This document shows positions 1 through 10,755 of a stretch of DNA of 51,190 nt, piece after piece; the stretch's first letter is position 1; the number at the start of each line of letters is the position of its first letter. The stretch spans positions 14,578,935 through 14,630,124 of the forward strand of contig CAJINV010000001.1 of NCBI GenBank assembly GCA_905178155.1. Direction: 5' to 3'. The notes under the pieces were generated by a model. The model worked only from the letters and a program-made list of their open reading frames with translations. It made no database searches and was not told the origin of the DNA. The translations under genes and the position numbers were made by a program. Origin of the DNA: Amoebophrya sp. A120. Taxonomy: Eukaryota; Sar; Dinophyceae; Syndiniales; Amoebophryaceae.

Positions 1-95
1 TCTCGGAGAGGCAGAAACGACAAAGACAGCCGCAAGCGATCGGCGCAGACCGAAAGTCGCTAGCGGAGAGAGATCATCGCGCAAAATTCCACCAA
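1..95. repeat. 95-bp direct repeat, copy 1 (same as 4025-4119)
   Basis: The first 95 bases of the window recur without change at 4025-4119, directly after the single N at 4024, and the two copies diverge after that. This is either a real direct repeat bounding the locus or contig ends that overlap and were joined through a one-base gap. Confidence 0.9.
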
Positions 96-342
96 GAAAC
101 TGCCGATGTCAGTCGTACTGTCAATAAGCTAGCTTTGGCGTGCCAATAGCTAACGTAAATACGAGGCAAATACGTGTCGAGTCAGTCCTGTCCGACAATC
201 GGAGTCATCATAAGTCAATCGCTGTGGTCAGGTTTACCTGCACTACCGCGACATAGGGCGGCGCGGGTGGGTCATTTTTGAAAAACGGTTCACCACTGTT
301 TGTCGTGCACCATTGGCACTTCGGGAGAAGGCGTTCATAGCT
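96..342. other. Unique flank, no gene seen
   Basis: About 250 bp between the 95-bp repeat and the duplicated block. No convincing coding sequence was found on either strand. Confidence 0.5.
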
Positions 343-745
343 AGCTAAAAACCTCGCTCGTCAGAGGGCGGTGCCGCGAGAACAAAGATCACCGCACTCC
401 CGGACAAACCGGAAGTGGACTGCCCCGAAATCATTCGCAGATGATTTCCTCATTTCCATCGTGCTCGGTCGACGTTCAAAGATAGATCAACGGAACAAAA
501 AGAGCAACTGCTAGCTAGTTCAATAGCTAGCACGCCTGCTTTGGCTAGTTCACTTTCATCTTGGTCATTTCTGAGATCCGTCTCCGATTTCATTTCTATT
601 CTAGGTACTCGGGATACTTCGAATAATAAAGAAAGAAGAAAACCGAAACGATGAAGACAGTTGCTGCTAAGGACACCCCCCAGCGCTTGGGTGTCGGTAT
701 CTCTGTCCTGGCCATGAGCGGCTGGCCGCACAAAAAGAAAGAAGC
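343..745. repeat. Duplicated flank of the satellite locus, copy 1
   Basis: This segment recurs at 30580-30978 with only a few substitutions and one 4-bp indel (403 against 399 bp). Its right end, from about 626, is a satellite monomer; the rest is unique-looking DNA with short GCTAGC palindromes. In both copies the 1227-bp element follows at the same monomer position, so the whole block was duplicated after the element had inserted. Confidence 0.9.
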
Positions 746-1567
746 GCAGTTAGAAACCTCGGGGCGGTGGCGGCCGCTAGTTTCCAGCTAATTTGTGCGG
801 GATTTTTTCAAACCCCGACAATCGGGATAATAGTTGAAGGCCCAAACCCGAAAAGGCGACAACCCAAGTTGCCGCGCGCGAGGTCCCAAAACAAGCACGA
901 GAGGGGCTTCAGGACAAGAAAAAGAAAACAACGAGAAGCAGGCCGCCTCCTACACATGGAGCATGGCAACGCCGGCAATCTCACACAGGACGAATTCCCA
1001 CAAAACAAAACCCCAAATCCCAAAACCGCCCGAGAAGCAAAAGAACCCGTCGAACACTCCACCCAGTTGCACCCATACGAAACACCCCCCGCGGGCGGCT
1101 ATTTTCGCTGCTAATTCTGCGGCTAATTTTGTTTCTATTTTTGGGCTATATTTTCGTTACTAATTTTGCTTCTATTTTCGTACTCTAAATCATGTTCTAT
1201 TTTCGTACTCTAAGTCATGTTCTATTTTTGGGCTCTAAGTCGTATTCTATTTTGGCTTCTAAATCGTGCTTCTATTTTGCTTTCTATTTTTAGCGGGATT
1301 CGCATGTTCGAGCGGCTGCTTTTCAACTTCTAAATTCGCGCTTTGGAGGATTTCCTTTGGAAATCTCCAGCGTCACGAAAAATAGAAGTTGGGAAGACAG
1401 CGGCCGAACACGCGAATCCCGCAGAAAAATAGAAAGCAAAACAGCGAGCACGTTTAGAAGTCCAAAATAGAATACGACTCAGAGCCCAAAAGTAGAACGC
1501 TTTCGAAAAGCCCAGCGAGAATGGCTTTGCGAAAGAACGAGACAGGGATAGGGTGCAGGGATTTCAA

Positions 1568-2918
1568 TCAACTCAGATGGAGGGCGTGGGGCGACTTCGC
1601 CCGCTAAATTTTGGCTAATTTTTTCGGGATTTTTAAAAAGTCCGGGCAAACAAAGGCGACCGCGGTGGCGTTGCCGCCGAAGGAAAAGAGTAAGCCCGCG
1701 CGGCGTGGGCAAAAGAAAACAAAACCCCAGCGGAGTTTGCGACGGCTATTTTGCGGCGGCCCGGACGGAGCGCGCACAGAACGAGACGACACCCCATGGC
1801 GCATGGGGGATAGACATGGAAACGAAATGCCCGAAGGCGGAAGCCCTTGAACCCAAGAAGGACAGACCCAAACGGAAGCCGGCGCCGGCGGAAATGTGTT
1901 TGGCCCCCGGAAATCAGTGGGCCACCATCCCATGCGCGAATGGTTATTATATTTCCCCACCACATTTCCACCACCCCAAACGATTTAGCCTTCCGCGCTT
2001 TTTGCTAAATTGGCAGTTTAGCAAAAAGCGCGGAAAATCCTTTCTAATTTGGCCCGCTAAATTGTGTGCTAAATCGGCCGGCTAAATCCTATTCTAAAAC
2101 CTATTCTATTTTTTGTTATAAATCGCATGGCTAAATCATGCACTAAATTGCCCTTCTAATTCTTGTTCTAAACTTTGCGGGATTCACACTCCTTTCATCT
2201 TCGCCTCGAACGGCTAAATTCGCGAGTACAGTGATTTCGGGAAGGAAGTCACAAACTTGCAGATTTAGCCGCCGACTTCGAAGATGAAAAAGTGTGAATC
2301 CCGCGGCTTTGGAAACATGGAAGTCCTCTGGACTTCTATATTTCCAAAGCCACATTTAGAACAAGAATCCTGCGACGAAGGTCGACGTCATCAGAAAGAC
2401 AAACACAACACAGCGCGGAGCGCGATGCAGAACAATTATAAGGAGAGGCAACCCCCAGGGCTTGGCCGAGATAGTGACAGACACCATCTCGAGCCTGTTG
2501 CGCCTGAGATAATGCCTTCCCCTGCAACACACATGACCACGCTGCCGGATATTTTGCGTGGTGCAAAATATCCGGAAAACCAGCGTCGGAAGACATGTCG
2601 AAATTGGCCGTCTCCACATTTCTATGGAAAACCGGGCCAATTTTTAAATTTTAAAACTTGGCGCGCGGCCAAACACAAAACACAAGGTAGGAGCAGGCAC
2701 CGCGGCCGCATTGTACCAGTGGCCCACAGACACGAACAAACCCCATGGGGCCGATAAGGCGGAGACGAACCAGACAGGGGGGAGCGATAAGACACGAACC
2801 TGGGCGGCGGCACACGGGCCAAGCCAGAGAGGTGCCCGGGCCTTGGGGCCTCGGGGAAATCCCGGAAAATTTAGCCAGTTTTTAGCCCACGAACTGGCCC
2901 CACCGTCCTCCACCTGAA
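1568..2918. mobile_element. Nested 1351-bp TIR element inside R1 copy 1
   Basis: Comparison with the empty site at about 31796-31802 shows an insertion inside R1. It lies between TCAA at 1564-1567 and TCAA at 2919-2922. The ends are imperfect inverted repeats (CTCAGATGGAGGGCG against TTCAGGTGGAGGACG). It has a central palindrome at 2177-2304 with arms GCGGGATTCACACT/AGTGTGAATCCCGC, whose outer nine bases match the R1 palindrome, although the termini differ. No coding capacity is recognised. The exact duplication length (4 bp or more) is uncertain. Confidence 0.8.
1991..2035. repeat. Perfect 19-bp hairpin within the nested element
   Basis: TTCCGCGCTTTTTGCTAAA at 1991-2009 is followed by a 7-base loop and its exact reverse complement at 2017-2035. 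The perfect stem contrasts with the degenerate DNA around it. Confidence 0.9.
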
Positions 2919-3327
2919 TCAACATTGGCCACACGGCCCAGGTCTTCACAACCCAAGCCGAAAATCCGAGGGCCCCCATGAAAATCAGACCACAAGCGCT
3001 GCCCTCCACCTTCGGGGCCACCCGGGTACGAAAATACCAAAGAAGCCCCCAGGGCGTTCGAAATTCCGAATCCCCTGCAAGCGGCCCTAATTTTTAAATT
3101 TTAACTCCCGTCGTGGCTTTTCATGGAAAAACACACGCGGGGCCAACGGGGGGACTTGACAAAAACCCGGCCCCCCGGGCGCGGTGGAAAAGGGCGGAAC
3201 CCTGCGGGCCCGGGAAACTTCAGCGCCCGGGGACGAAAAGCGCCGCCCGCCCTAAGGGCTCCGGGGAAATCCCGCAAAAATTAGCTGGGATGTAGTGCCT
3301 CCCGCGGCCCGCGGGCTCTCTGACTGA

Positions 3328-4023
3328 TCCTGGCCGTAAGCGGCTGGCCGCACAAAAAGGAAGAAGCCGAAACCATGAAGGCAGTTGCTTTGAAGGACAC
3401 CCCCCAGCGCCTGGGTGCGTATCTCTGTCCTGAGGGAGCGTAAGCGGCTAGGCGCACAAAAAGAAAGAAGAAAACCGAAAAAAACCACGTAGGCCGTTGC
3501 TGCTAAGGACACCCCCCAGCGCTTGGGTATCTCTGTCCTGGCCATAAGCGGCCGGCCACACAAAAAGAAAGAAGCCGAAACCATGAAGACCGCTGCTGCC
3601 AAGGACACCCCCCAGCGCCTGGGTGTCTCTGTCCTAAGCATGAGCGGCTGGGCACACAAAAAGAAAGAAGAAAACCGAAACCATGAAGACAGTTGCTGCC
3701 AAGGACACCCCCCAGCGCTTGGGTATCTCTGTCCTGGCCATAAGCGGCGGGCCACACAAAAAGAAAGAAGGAAGCCGAAACCATGAAGGCAGTTGCTTTT
3801 AAGGACACCCCCCAGCGCCTGGGTGTCTCTGTCCTAAGCATAAGCGGCCGGGCACACAAAAAGAAAGAAGAAAACCGAAACCATGGCGACAGTTGCTGCT
3901 AAGGACACCCCCCCGCGCTTGGGTATTTATGTCCTGGCCATAAGCGGCCGGCCGCACAAAAAGAAAGAAGCCGAAACCATGAAGGCAGTTGCTTTGAAGG
4001 ACACCCCCCAGCGCCTGGGTATC
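3328..4023. repeat. Satellite array of ~100-bp monomers, block 1
   Basis: Tandem monomers of 96-104 bp alternate between two types. One contains CTTGGGTATCTCTGTCCTGG, the other CGCCTGGGTGTCTCTGTCC, each followed by an AAAAAGAAAGAAG stretch. The monomer is open in frames on both strands, but unit lengths of 96, 100 and 104 do not hold one frame, so this is satellite DNA and not a repeat protein. The block ends at the N. Confidence 0.85.
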
Positions 4024-4024
4024 N
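4024..4024. other. Single undetermined base at an assembly join
   Basis: The only N in the window. It separates satellite on the left from a second copy of the first 95 bases on the right, which suggests a scaffold join. Confidence 0.9.
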
Positions 4025-4119
4025 TCTCGGAGAGGCAGAAACGACAAAGACAGCCGCAAGCGATCGGCGCAGACCGAAAGTCGCTAGCGGAGAGAGATCA
4101 TCGCGCAAAATTCCACCAA
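4025..4119. repeat. 95-bp direct repeat, copy 2
   Basis: Identical to 1-95. The following bases up to the macrodomain gene stop (4205) show nothing else recognisable. Confidence 0.9.
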
Positions 4120-4204
4120 ATGCAGAACAGCCCACACCTCCGCTGAGCATCGTACACGAGCGCAGACAATGGCGCAAAAGTGGCAGGAAAATGCGACCCA
4201 AATT

Positions 4205-5536
4205 TCACTCCTCTTTTGCGTTTTCAAAAACCGTCACGGTCACTTTGCTCCAACAAGCAAAACATCTAGCAGCGAAAGACTCTATCATAGGCAAATAACG
4301 ACTCCAGTCGCCTCCTGCAAGGCCACAGCCAATCAGGTGCGGGAATCCGATGGCTAAGTAGGCATCCTTTTCGGGAAACTTGTCTTGCAGTTTCGTGAAT
4401 AGATCGTCTAGACCCTCGCGGAACCATTGTTCCCGTAGGGCGGGCGACTCCGCGTTCCCTTTCTGTACAGTCGGCACCTTGCCGGGTTTATACTGGCCAT
4501 ACACGTTGGCTACAAATCTACTCGACTTGGGCGCCACTTTCCGCAAGTCTGTCTTACCTACTTCTCTTTTGTGAAATGCATTGCACGTGTCCGCCGGCGC
4601 GAACTTTCTAAATATGGCTTTTGCGAAGCCAGCTGGCTTGTTAGTCAAGCAGTTGCACTGGTGCGCCAGCGCGTTGATGTGGTTAGCTTCTAGTAAATCT
4701 GCTTTCACTAGTAAGATTTTTTTGGCTTCCGCCTCCAATGGCGGTTTCTTCTTTCTTTTTGGTTTTTCCAAAATCGCCTTTGAAGCGTCGCCAAGCTCCT
4801 GGCTGGGGAGTTTCAAACTTTCCGCGTCTACAGTTGATAGTAGATAGTATGCGTTGTCCGTTTTGGGAAGGGTTTCCCAATAGGACCCCCTGCAAGTTTC
4901 GAACAGCTCGCGGCTCTTCTGAAACTTTGCTACTTGGAAAAATTTCGCGTACAAAAAAGCGAGCCTGGATTTATACTTAGGCACTAGCATGATAGCTCTC
5001 GGCCGCCGCTCCAATTTTAGCTTCATGTAAGGCGCGAGCTTTTCCAGCACCGGATAAACTTGGTCGTTGGACGGGTGCCACCAAGACACTTCCGCGCGCA
5101 ACTCCTCATCCGTCATCTGGTAGGCATCTGTCACATCTGTCCGAAAATAATCAACCAACTTGCTGACTCCCCTTCTGTCCGCCATAGTCAAGTGGTCCCA
5201 TTTCCCAAGATCAAAATTTTCAAAAAAAGCATATTTATTTTTTCGATCCTTCAGCGCAGCGCGTCCTCGCACCCCAGAAACGCCGTCTCGTCGCGGGCCT
5301 GAACAGGAAGAGAAGTCGGCGGCGGCCACGATAGAGTGCCTCCCGCCTCCGATGAGCCGCGGACGAAGTGCGGCGACACGCTCGTGCGGAATGTCCTGGA
5401 GAAACAGCGAGATGTGCGTCCCCAGTCCGGAAGGCAACGTCGTCTGCGAAAATGCGCGCCGCCTGGTGCGTGGATGGATCGGCTCCGTCGGGTCTATCTG
5501 TGTTCCAGCCATATCCACCACGGCTCTGCTCGACAT
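4205..5536 (-). CDS. Macrodomain protein, possibly derived from a retroelement
   Basis: 443 aa from an ATG at 5536. The C-terminal half (about residues 272-440) matches the macrodomain fold in the style of the TARG1/ALC1 and Appr-1''-p phosphatase families, which bind or hydrolyse ADP-ribose. Seen are a Lys/Ala-Asp-Leu-Leu strand, NALAHQCNC (288-296), the glycine-containing PAGFAKAIF loop (301-309), NVYGQY (344-349) and the second loop GCGLAGGDW (403-411). Residues 115-200 include SWWHPSND and AIMLVPKYKS, which resemble the segment that follows RNase H in DIRS/Gypsy-type polyproteins (a hydrophobic VP-x-W/K-S module). The protein may thus be a retroelement tail fused to a macrodomain, but that is inferred. 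The N-terminal 100 residues are basic and low in complexity. It is the last gene of the minus-strand cluster. Confidence 0.75.
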   Translation of the reverse strand: MSSRAVVDMAGTQIDPTEPIHPRTRRRAFSQTTLPSGLGTHISLFLQDIPHERVAALRPRLIGGGRHSIVAAADFSSCSGPRRDGVSGVRGRAALKDRKNKYAFFENFDLGKWDHLTMADRRGVSKLVDYFRTDVTDAYQMTDEELRAEVSWWHPSNDQVYPVLEKLAPYMKLKLERRPRAIMLVPKYKSRLAFLYAKFFQVAKFQKSRELFETCRGSYWETLPKTDNAYYLLSTVDAESLKLPSQELGDASKAILEKPKRKKKPPLEAEAKKILLVKADLLEANHINALAHQCNCLTNKPAGFAKAIFRKFAPADTCNAFHKREVGKTDLRKVAPKSSRFVANVYGQYKPGKVPTVQKGNAESPALREQWFREGLDDLFTKLQDKFPEKDAYLAIGFPHLIGCGLAGGDWSRYLPMIESFAARCFACWSKVTVTVFENAKEE

Positions 5537-6482
5537 ATGAGACCCTCTCCTCCCGCTCTGGCCGATTTGCTTTCTCTTTATTTGATATACACATGTGGAG
5601 CGAACGCAAACAAACGAACAACCCCGCGGCGCATGGCAGGTCTTCCCCTGTGGTTCTACGTGTTTATTTTTTTGAAGGAATCAGAAAAGAGTAGATCGCG
5701 AAAAGTTCCCGTCTAGTTAGGGTGAGGAGTTCTCTTGCTTTTCTAAATTAGCTTTAAACTGTTTGCTTCGGTGGTTCTACGCTGTGGCCACCTGGTAGCT
5801 GCCTTGTCGCTGCATGCTGCAGCTTTCTTGGTAACACCGCTGCCAGATCCTACATTATATCTACTTGCCGGCACTTTTTCGTGGCGACTGGTCGTTCTCA
5901 TCAGGGGCTTTCTAATTTCTAAACAAAGATTAGTTCAAGTGCTGGCGTGACTTCCAGCGGCAAATGGGGAAGGCGCTGGCCATCCTGTAGACCAGACGGA
6001 ATCTGTGTTTCCAGCCTATACACACAGCGGGAAAAGGTGAAAGGTAGTTTCTAGCTCAAACGACTGCGCAAGAGGGTGCGTCGACTAGTTGCATGAGTGC
6101 AACAGACCGATGCCACGCAAGGCATCACGTGGGGAAAACTTCAAGCAAATAGAGCTGGCTCGACATTTCTAAATCACGAAAGAGCAAGAGGCAGGAATCT
6201 TACTCAACTTCAATACTTATCTCATTGCTGGATTGCCGGTAAGCCTTTTTTTCACTTTCTAACTGATCAGAGTAGGGCGCTGAAAATAGCAGTTCTCGCG
6301 CTCTGTGATGAGCCGACCTCCAGAAACCGAGGTCACAAAGTTGCAAAATCAAAACAATGTCGCTAGTTCATTTCCCAAAACAAGACGTCGTCATTATTTT
6401 TTTTTCAATTTCAGGGCTCGCCAATAGAAAGTAAATATATCTCTAGCTACTGTATCTAAACCGAATTTTACTGCGCTGGCAC
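5537..6482. other. Intergenic, no gene seen
   Basis: About 950 bp between the macrodomain gene and the next gene upstream. Mixed composition, no long frame, no clear inverted-repeat element found. Confidence 0.5.
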
Positions 6483-7392
6483 TTACGAACCGATCTTCTT
6501 CCCCATTTTGTGTTTGTTCTTGATCTCCGCAAGTTTGGACTGCCACAGCGACTGATCCTTACCCGACGGAGACTTGCCGACGTTGCCACCGGAAGAGGAA
6601 GAGGAAGAGGACTGGTTGTCATGCCGCTGCTGCGCCACCACGGCCATCTTCTGCACCTTATTGTCGAAGTTCTGCTTCCGCTTTTTCGCCGCCGGCATCA
6701 TCGCCTTATCCTCGTCCTTTTCCTTCTTGGTGCGGGTGGTTTTGGCCTTTTTGGTCTCAACCTTCTGGTCCCGTTTTTTCTGCTCCAGCGCACTGGAGAT
6801 GTTGTTCGCCAGCGCCGTCATCTCGACCTGCGTCGCGGCGGACAGATACTTCTTCGCCCTTTCGCGGTATTCGTCGATCTTCTGGATTTTGAGGTCCATC
6901 TCCGCCTCCGTCAGGTTGTTGATTTCGTCAGAGTTCAACTTCAACATCTTTTTCAGCTCCTGGTACGCGTGACCGTCGTCCGCCAAGATGCTCGTCCCCA
7001 TCACCCTGTCCAGTCCGATCTTGTACACCAGGTCCGGCATATGGATGGAAAAAGCGGCGACAAGCCCAAGCCTTATCATGGTTTTCAGCCACATAGGAGG
7101 GCCAATGTGGGCACAGTCGAACATTACAAACATGGACTTGCCGCCGCTTTTGCAATCAATATGTCGGCAACAGCTGCGCATACTGCGCCGCCTCAAGCGC
7201 CTCCTTGCACTTCAAGTCTTCCTCGCTGAACCGCATGTACACGATGCAGCGCGCAGCCTTACGGTAGTCCGCAGTGTCCTTCTTGAACAGCTTCATCGCG
7301 GCTGCGAGGTTGTTGGCCGTCCTCTCCTCGCTGTTTTGTGTTTGAGTTGAATTGTTTCCAAGGGCTGTGGCCTGCCTTCTAGACGAAGGCAT
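6483..7392 (-). CDS. Unrecognised lysine-rich protein, two exons split by a short TIR intron
   Basis: ATG at 7392. Exon 1 is 7392-7165 and exon 2 is 7034-6483. Together they make 780 nt, that is 259 aa plus stop. Without excision, exon 1 runs into a stop within the inserted DNA. The junction reads QLLPDLVYKI across the CGGCA repeat. The protein has a helical middle and a basic, glutamine/serine-rich C-terminus (runs of KK, TRTKKEK, a string of seven serines), typical of a nuclear or nucleic-acid-associated protein. No family was recognised. Confidence 0.6.
7040..7164. mobile_element. Short TIR intron-like element (125 bp)
   Basis: Lies between CGGCA copies at 7035-7039 and 7165-7169. Its ends are inverted repeats: TATGGATGGAAAAAGCGGCG at the left against TATTGATTGCAAAAGCGGCG on the other strand from near the right. 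Removing the element and one repeat joins the two exons in frame. No choice of boundary within the repeat gives GT-AG. Confidence 0.8.
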
Positions 7393-7740
7393 GTCGCTAC
7401 CAGGCGTCTGTCGGTGTTGGGAACGAAACTACACAAGAGCTAGATCACCGGCCCCCTTTTGCCAGAACACGTCCTAAAATGCCAGTCTTTGCCTCTTCCC
7501 TAAAAGGATCGCCGATAAAACTTTGCGAAGGGGCAAGCACACACTGCAAAATTGTCAAAAGTGATTTTTAGGTGCGGACAAGGCGTGCTGTATAACAACG
7601 ACAGAAAGGAGGAAACTTTCGCCGTTTCCTCTCCTCTGCTGCATCAGAAAATTTGCACACCCATGGGGACCAGGCGAGACGTATGACAAAAACGGGCCAT
7701 CTTTCGAACTAAAAGCAAACCTCTATGGACCGCGGCCCCA
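7393..7740. other. Intergenic, no gene seen
   Basis: About 350 bp between two minus-strand genes. Nothing recognisable; any 3' processing signal of the upstream gene cannot be identified. Confidence 0.5.
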
Positions 7741-9751
7741 TTACCCAAATCTTAGCGATAAAAAATACCTTCTGTAGATGGCGTATTGGTTCCGGGAATT
7801 GATTCGCAGGACGCAGCTCACCGTCTCCTGAATCGCCTGGACCGCTTCCACAGCACACTTTTCCAGCAACTGCAGAACGTTCGTCTTCAATTTCGGAAAC
7901 GGGCACCGGGCCTGGGGTAACTTCTGGATGTCCTCCTTCGCGGACAAGATGCTGCCCGGGTCGTCGGCGTCGAACTTGATGCTCAGATCGTTCAAGAGGT
8001 AGCTGGGCCAGCTGGTGAAGCCGGTGAGGGTGATGCCGCGGTCCTGCAAAATACCCGCGATGGCCACCTGCGAGATCTGCAGGTCGGTGAACTTGTTCCA
8101 CTCCTTGGTTTGGGCGATCGCCTCGAGCACGATCTGGTAGGAGTCACGCTGCTCCAATTTGACCAACTCGAGGATTTCCCGCGCAGCCTCGATCAACCCC
8201 TCCTCGATGCAATCCAGAATTTCGAACTTGGCAGCGGACCCGTCCACCTCGGCGACGGCGCGCTGCATCGGCTTGTTCCCCTGACTCAACCACGCCGGCG
8301 GCTCCGTTTTCGGTGGACGAAAAGACGGCGAGTTGAAATCCAGCCAGGTTAACCAGGAGAGGTACTCGAAAACACGCAAGATCTGCGTCTGTTCCGTGAA
8401 CACCTCCACACTCCACTTTTTCGCGAACATGCTCTGCAACAAGAGCACCCCAGTCTCCTGGAAGATTTCGAAGCGGAAAAGCGGGACGATGTCCTCAATC
8501 CCGAGGTCTTTCACCTGCTTGAGCATTGCGTGCTCGCAGTTACTATGAATTGCAAAAATATCGCGCCTGTAGTATTGCAATACAAATTTTCTCAGCATTA
8601 AGAATGCAATTTGTCATGCTGAATTGCTTTGCAGATGAGATCTGTCATGCATACTTGCGAATACTACAAGCGAAATACTTTTGCACATGATAGTTACGCA
8701 TCTGCTGCAATTCTTCCTCCTCCCAAATGTACAGAGTGTCCAGCTCCGGGACGACGTACTGGTACTTTGTCGGCTGGCGCGAGAAGGTGTCGTTGGAATT
8801 GTCGGCCACAAAACTGCTTCCCATCGTGGCACTCCCAGAAGACGGGGCCACCGGATGCAGCCCTTCCGAACCAAAGTAAGCGATAGAAGAAGACGCCACG
8901 CCGGCATTGGGAATCTCCTTGCTCTTCGAGTCCGCTTCCACCGATCGTTCGCCCTGCGAGGGCAGGTCCTCATCTGCGTACTTGTTGAAACTGGTATTGT
9001 CCAGGAGCTGACTATCCTCGGCGTCCTCCGCGTCTTCCCCCTTGCCGGAATCCATCTGCAACGCCGAGGTGAGAAAGTTGTCCGCCGGCGACGTCGCTTC
9101 ACCGGAAGTTGCCCCAGCTCCTTCACCGGTGGTTTCTTCAGCGGCAGATTCCACAGCTTCTTTTCCTTCGGCCTCCTTCTTACTCCCAGTCACTTCGCGC
9201 ACACCATGCAGGGCAACTGGATCGCGATTCGGATTGTAGCCGAACAAACTGCTCTTCGCGCCGGTGGCGGAGGACCCAATGGACGATCCCGCTCCGGGGA
9301 GAGAAAACGCAGCGGAGCCACCGCGGGGGTTCTGGCGGTACTGCGCCATCGACCGGCCGGAGTTGTTTGTAGTAGTTTTGGGCGCGATTTGTTCGTACGT
9401 GGTGTTCAACTTCTTGAGAAACTGGGCAACCGGCAAAACCGGAATCTTCTTGTCTTTCTTTTCGTTAAACTTTTTCATCAGCTCCCTGTCAAACGTCATG
9501 TTGCCGTCTGCGTCCGCTTTGAACGTGCGCATGATCTCGTAGTCGACGCTTCCACACTGTTTCTTCGAGCCCCGGACCTTTTTGTACACGTCCAGGTTGT
9601 TCGTGGTCGCGGAGAAGTTGTTACGCCGCAACGCCTCCAGGATCTTGGGGTCCGTCATAGCAGCGCGCTCCTTGCGCTGCTTATCCGCGGCGGCCTTGTC
9701 ACCCATCTCTTTCGAGACGGCCTGCTCGATGATATTATCACCGATGACCAT
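7741..9751 (-). CDS. Unrecognised 618-aa protein, two exons split by a short TIR intron
   Basis: ATG at 9751. Exon 1 is 9751-8692 and exon 2 is 8537-7741; total 1857 nt, 618 aa. The junction reads ELQQMRNCEHAML. Exon 1 has a charged N-terminus (residues 1-110), then a Ser/Ala/Glu-rich acidic linker. Exon 2 codes for a mostly helical C-terminal domain rich in Trp and Leu (segments such as YLSWLTWLDF and LLEKCAVEAVQAIQ). No catalytic motif was seen. The plus strand carries a long antisense frame here that I treat as a shadow. Confidence 0.65.
8544..8691. mobile_element. Short TIR intron-like element (148 bp)
   Basis: Bounded by AGTTAC at 8538-8543 and 8692-8697. The ends are ~33-bp imperfect inverted repeats sharing TGCAAAA, CGC and TTGTAGTATT/CTGTAGTATT. 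The inside has a TTTTCTCAGC...TTTGTCATGC...GTCATGCAT series that also occurs, in the opposite orientation, in the element at 13483-13620. Excision restores the frame of the 618-aa gene. Shifting the boundary within the repeat gives GT at the start or AG at the end, never both. Confidence 0.85.
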
Positions 9752-10755
9752 CTTACAGCGGGCTGCTGGGGTTCAAGCTAATGCAAAACCGCTCCTGAAA
9801 ATGCAAAAAATAGCTGGGGTTCTACTCTTTTCACGTTTCCTGAGATGCTGCCTTCTGAAAAATCTGTGGTCGTGAGCACTCCTGAGGAAATAACTATACG
9901 AAAGAAATGACGCTGGAAGCTGCAACCCGACATCACGAAGCGGGGCTGGGGAGCGGGCGCGCGGGCTCTCAAACTGCTGGCCGGCAAACTCGAGCACCGG
10001 ATGAGCCCGACCAGGGGGCCAGGCCATTCAGAGAAAAAAGCGGGCCAACATTTCGGGGCCGGACAAAAAATTCCGCCGCGCCAGAAAAGCCTCCGCGCAG
10101 CGAGGCTTTTCGGCGCTGGGCAAAAAAATTTTTAAATTTTCCGCCGCCGGATCTGAAAATTTTGGAAAAATTTCTGCAATAAAAAATCCAAAATTTTTAA
10201 AATTTAGGGGCGGGATTTTCAAAAAAAATCGCCCGCCCGGCGGGACAGGCGATTTTCAATAGGATTTCCTTGCTGCGCCGCCGGGGCGCGCTTTTTTTTG
10301 TTTTTTTTCGCGCCGGATCCGCCGCAAAAAAAATTAAAAAAACGGGAAAAAAAAAGTGGAAATCGCTCGGGCCAGCGCTATTTTTAAAAAATTTTGAAAA
10401 TTTTTCGCGTCCTGCTATACTTTTTTTTTTGCTCCCCGAGCCCCCGCAAACGGCAGCAAGCGCGCGCGTCTTGGCTTTTGTAAAAATGCTCTGCAGGCGA
10501 TTTGGCGAGTTTGAATGTGATTCGCTTTCTTCCATTTTTCGATCTCTCACTGCGCTTTCAGCTCTCGCGAGGTCGAACTCAGAACAAACGAGGACCGAAG
10601 AATGCGGCGCAAACAAGCTAGAGCGAAAAAAGACCGTGACTACACCTAGAATTTCGACGGACTGAGAGACTGCGCATTTACTTTCCTTCGATAGCCACTC
10701 GATTTGTCTTCGTGTTCAAAACATTGAAAAAGCTCTGCGAAAGCTCGAACCACTA
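9752..10755. other. Intergenic low-complexity DNA with inverted repeats
   Basis: About 1 kb between genes. From about 9940 to 10447 it is GC-rich blocks alternating with A/T runs. It contains small hairpins (AAGCCTC...GAGGCTT at about 10088-10109; ATCGCC...GGCGAT at about 10228-10253) and two AAATTTTTAAATTTT-like stretches like those in the TIR elements. GCGGGGCTGGGGAGC at about 9940 has an approximate inverted partner near 10431-10447, so this may be an old element, but I found no target-site duplication. No gene. Confidence 0.5.

Larger units (their letters stand above)
746..3327. mobile_element. 1227-bp TIR element (family R1), copy 1, carrying a nested insertion
   Basis: The left end resembles TCAGTCAGAAACCC (here GCAGTTAGAAACC) and the right end is CTCTCTGACTGA, an imperfect terminal inverted repeat. 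The copy is 2582 bp. Subtracting the nested element at 1568-2918 and its 4-bp duplication leaves exactly 1227 bp, the length of the copies at 23392-24618 and 30979-32205. AGAAGC precedes the left end at 740-745; the matching right copy is missing, and satellite resumes at another monomer phase, so the right flank has probably recombined. A central palindrome (1293-1422, arms GCGGGATTCGC/GCGAATCCCGC) is flanked by tracts rich in CTAAAT and TTCTATTTT. No transposase gene is visible, so it is presumably non-autonomous. Confidence 0.85.

Noticed and set aside
6510-7229. 239-codon plus-strand frame opposite the lysine-rich gene
   Set aside because: Leu/Arg-rich antisense translation of a Lys/Glu-rich gene; no motif.
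8681-9781. 366-codon plus-strand frame
   Set aside because: Antisense to the 618-aa gene; basic, Arg-rich composition typical of a shadow frame, no motif.
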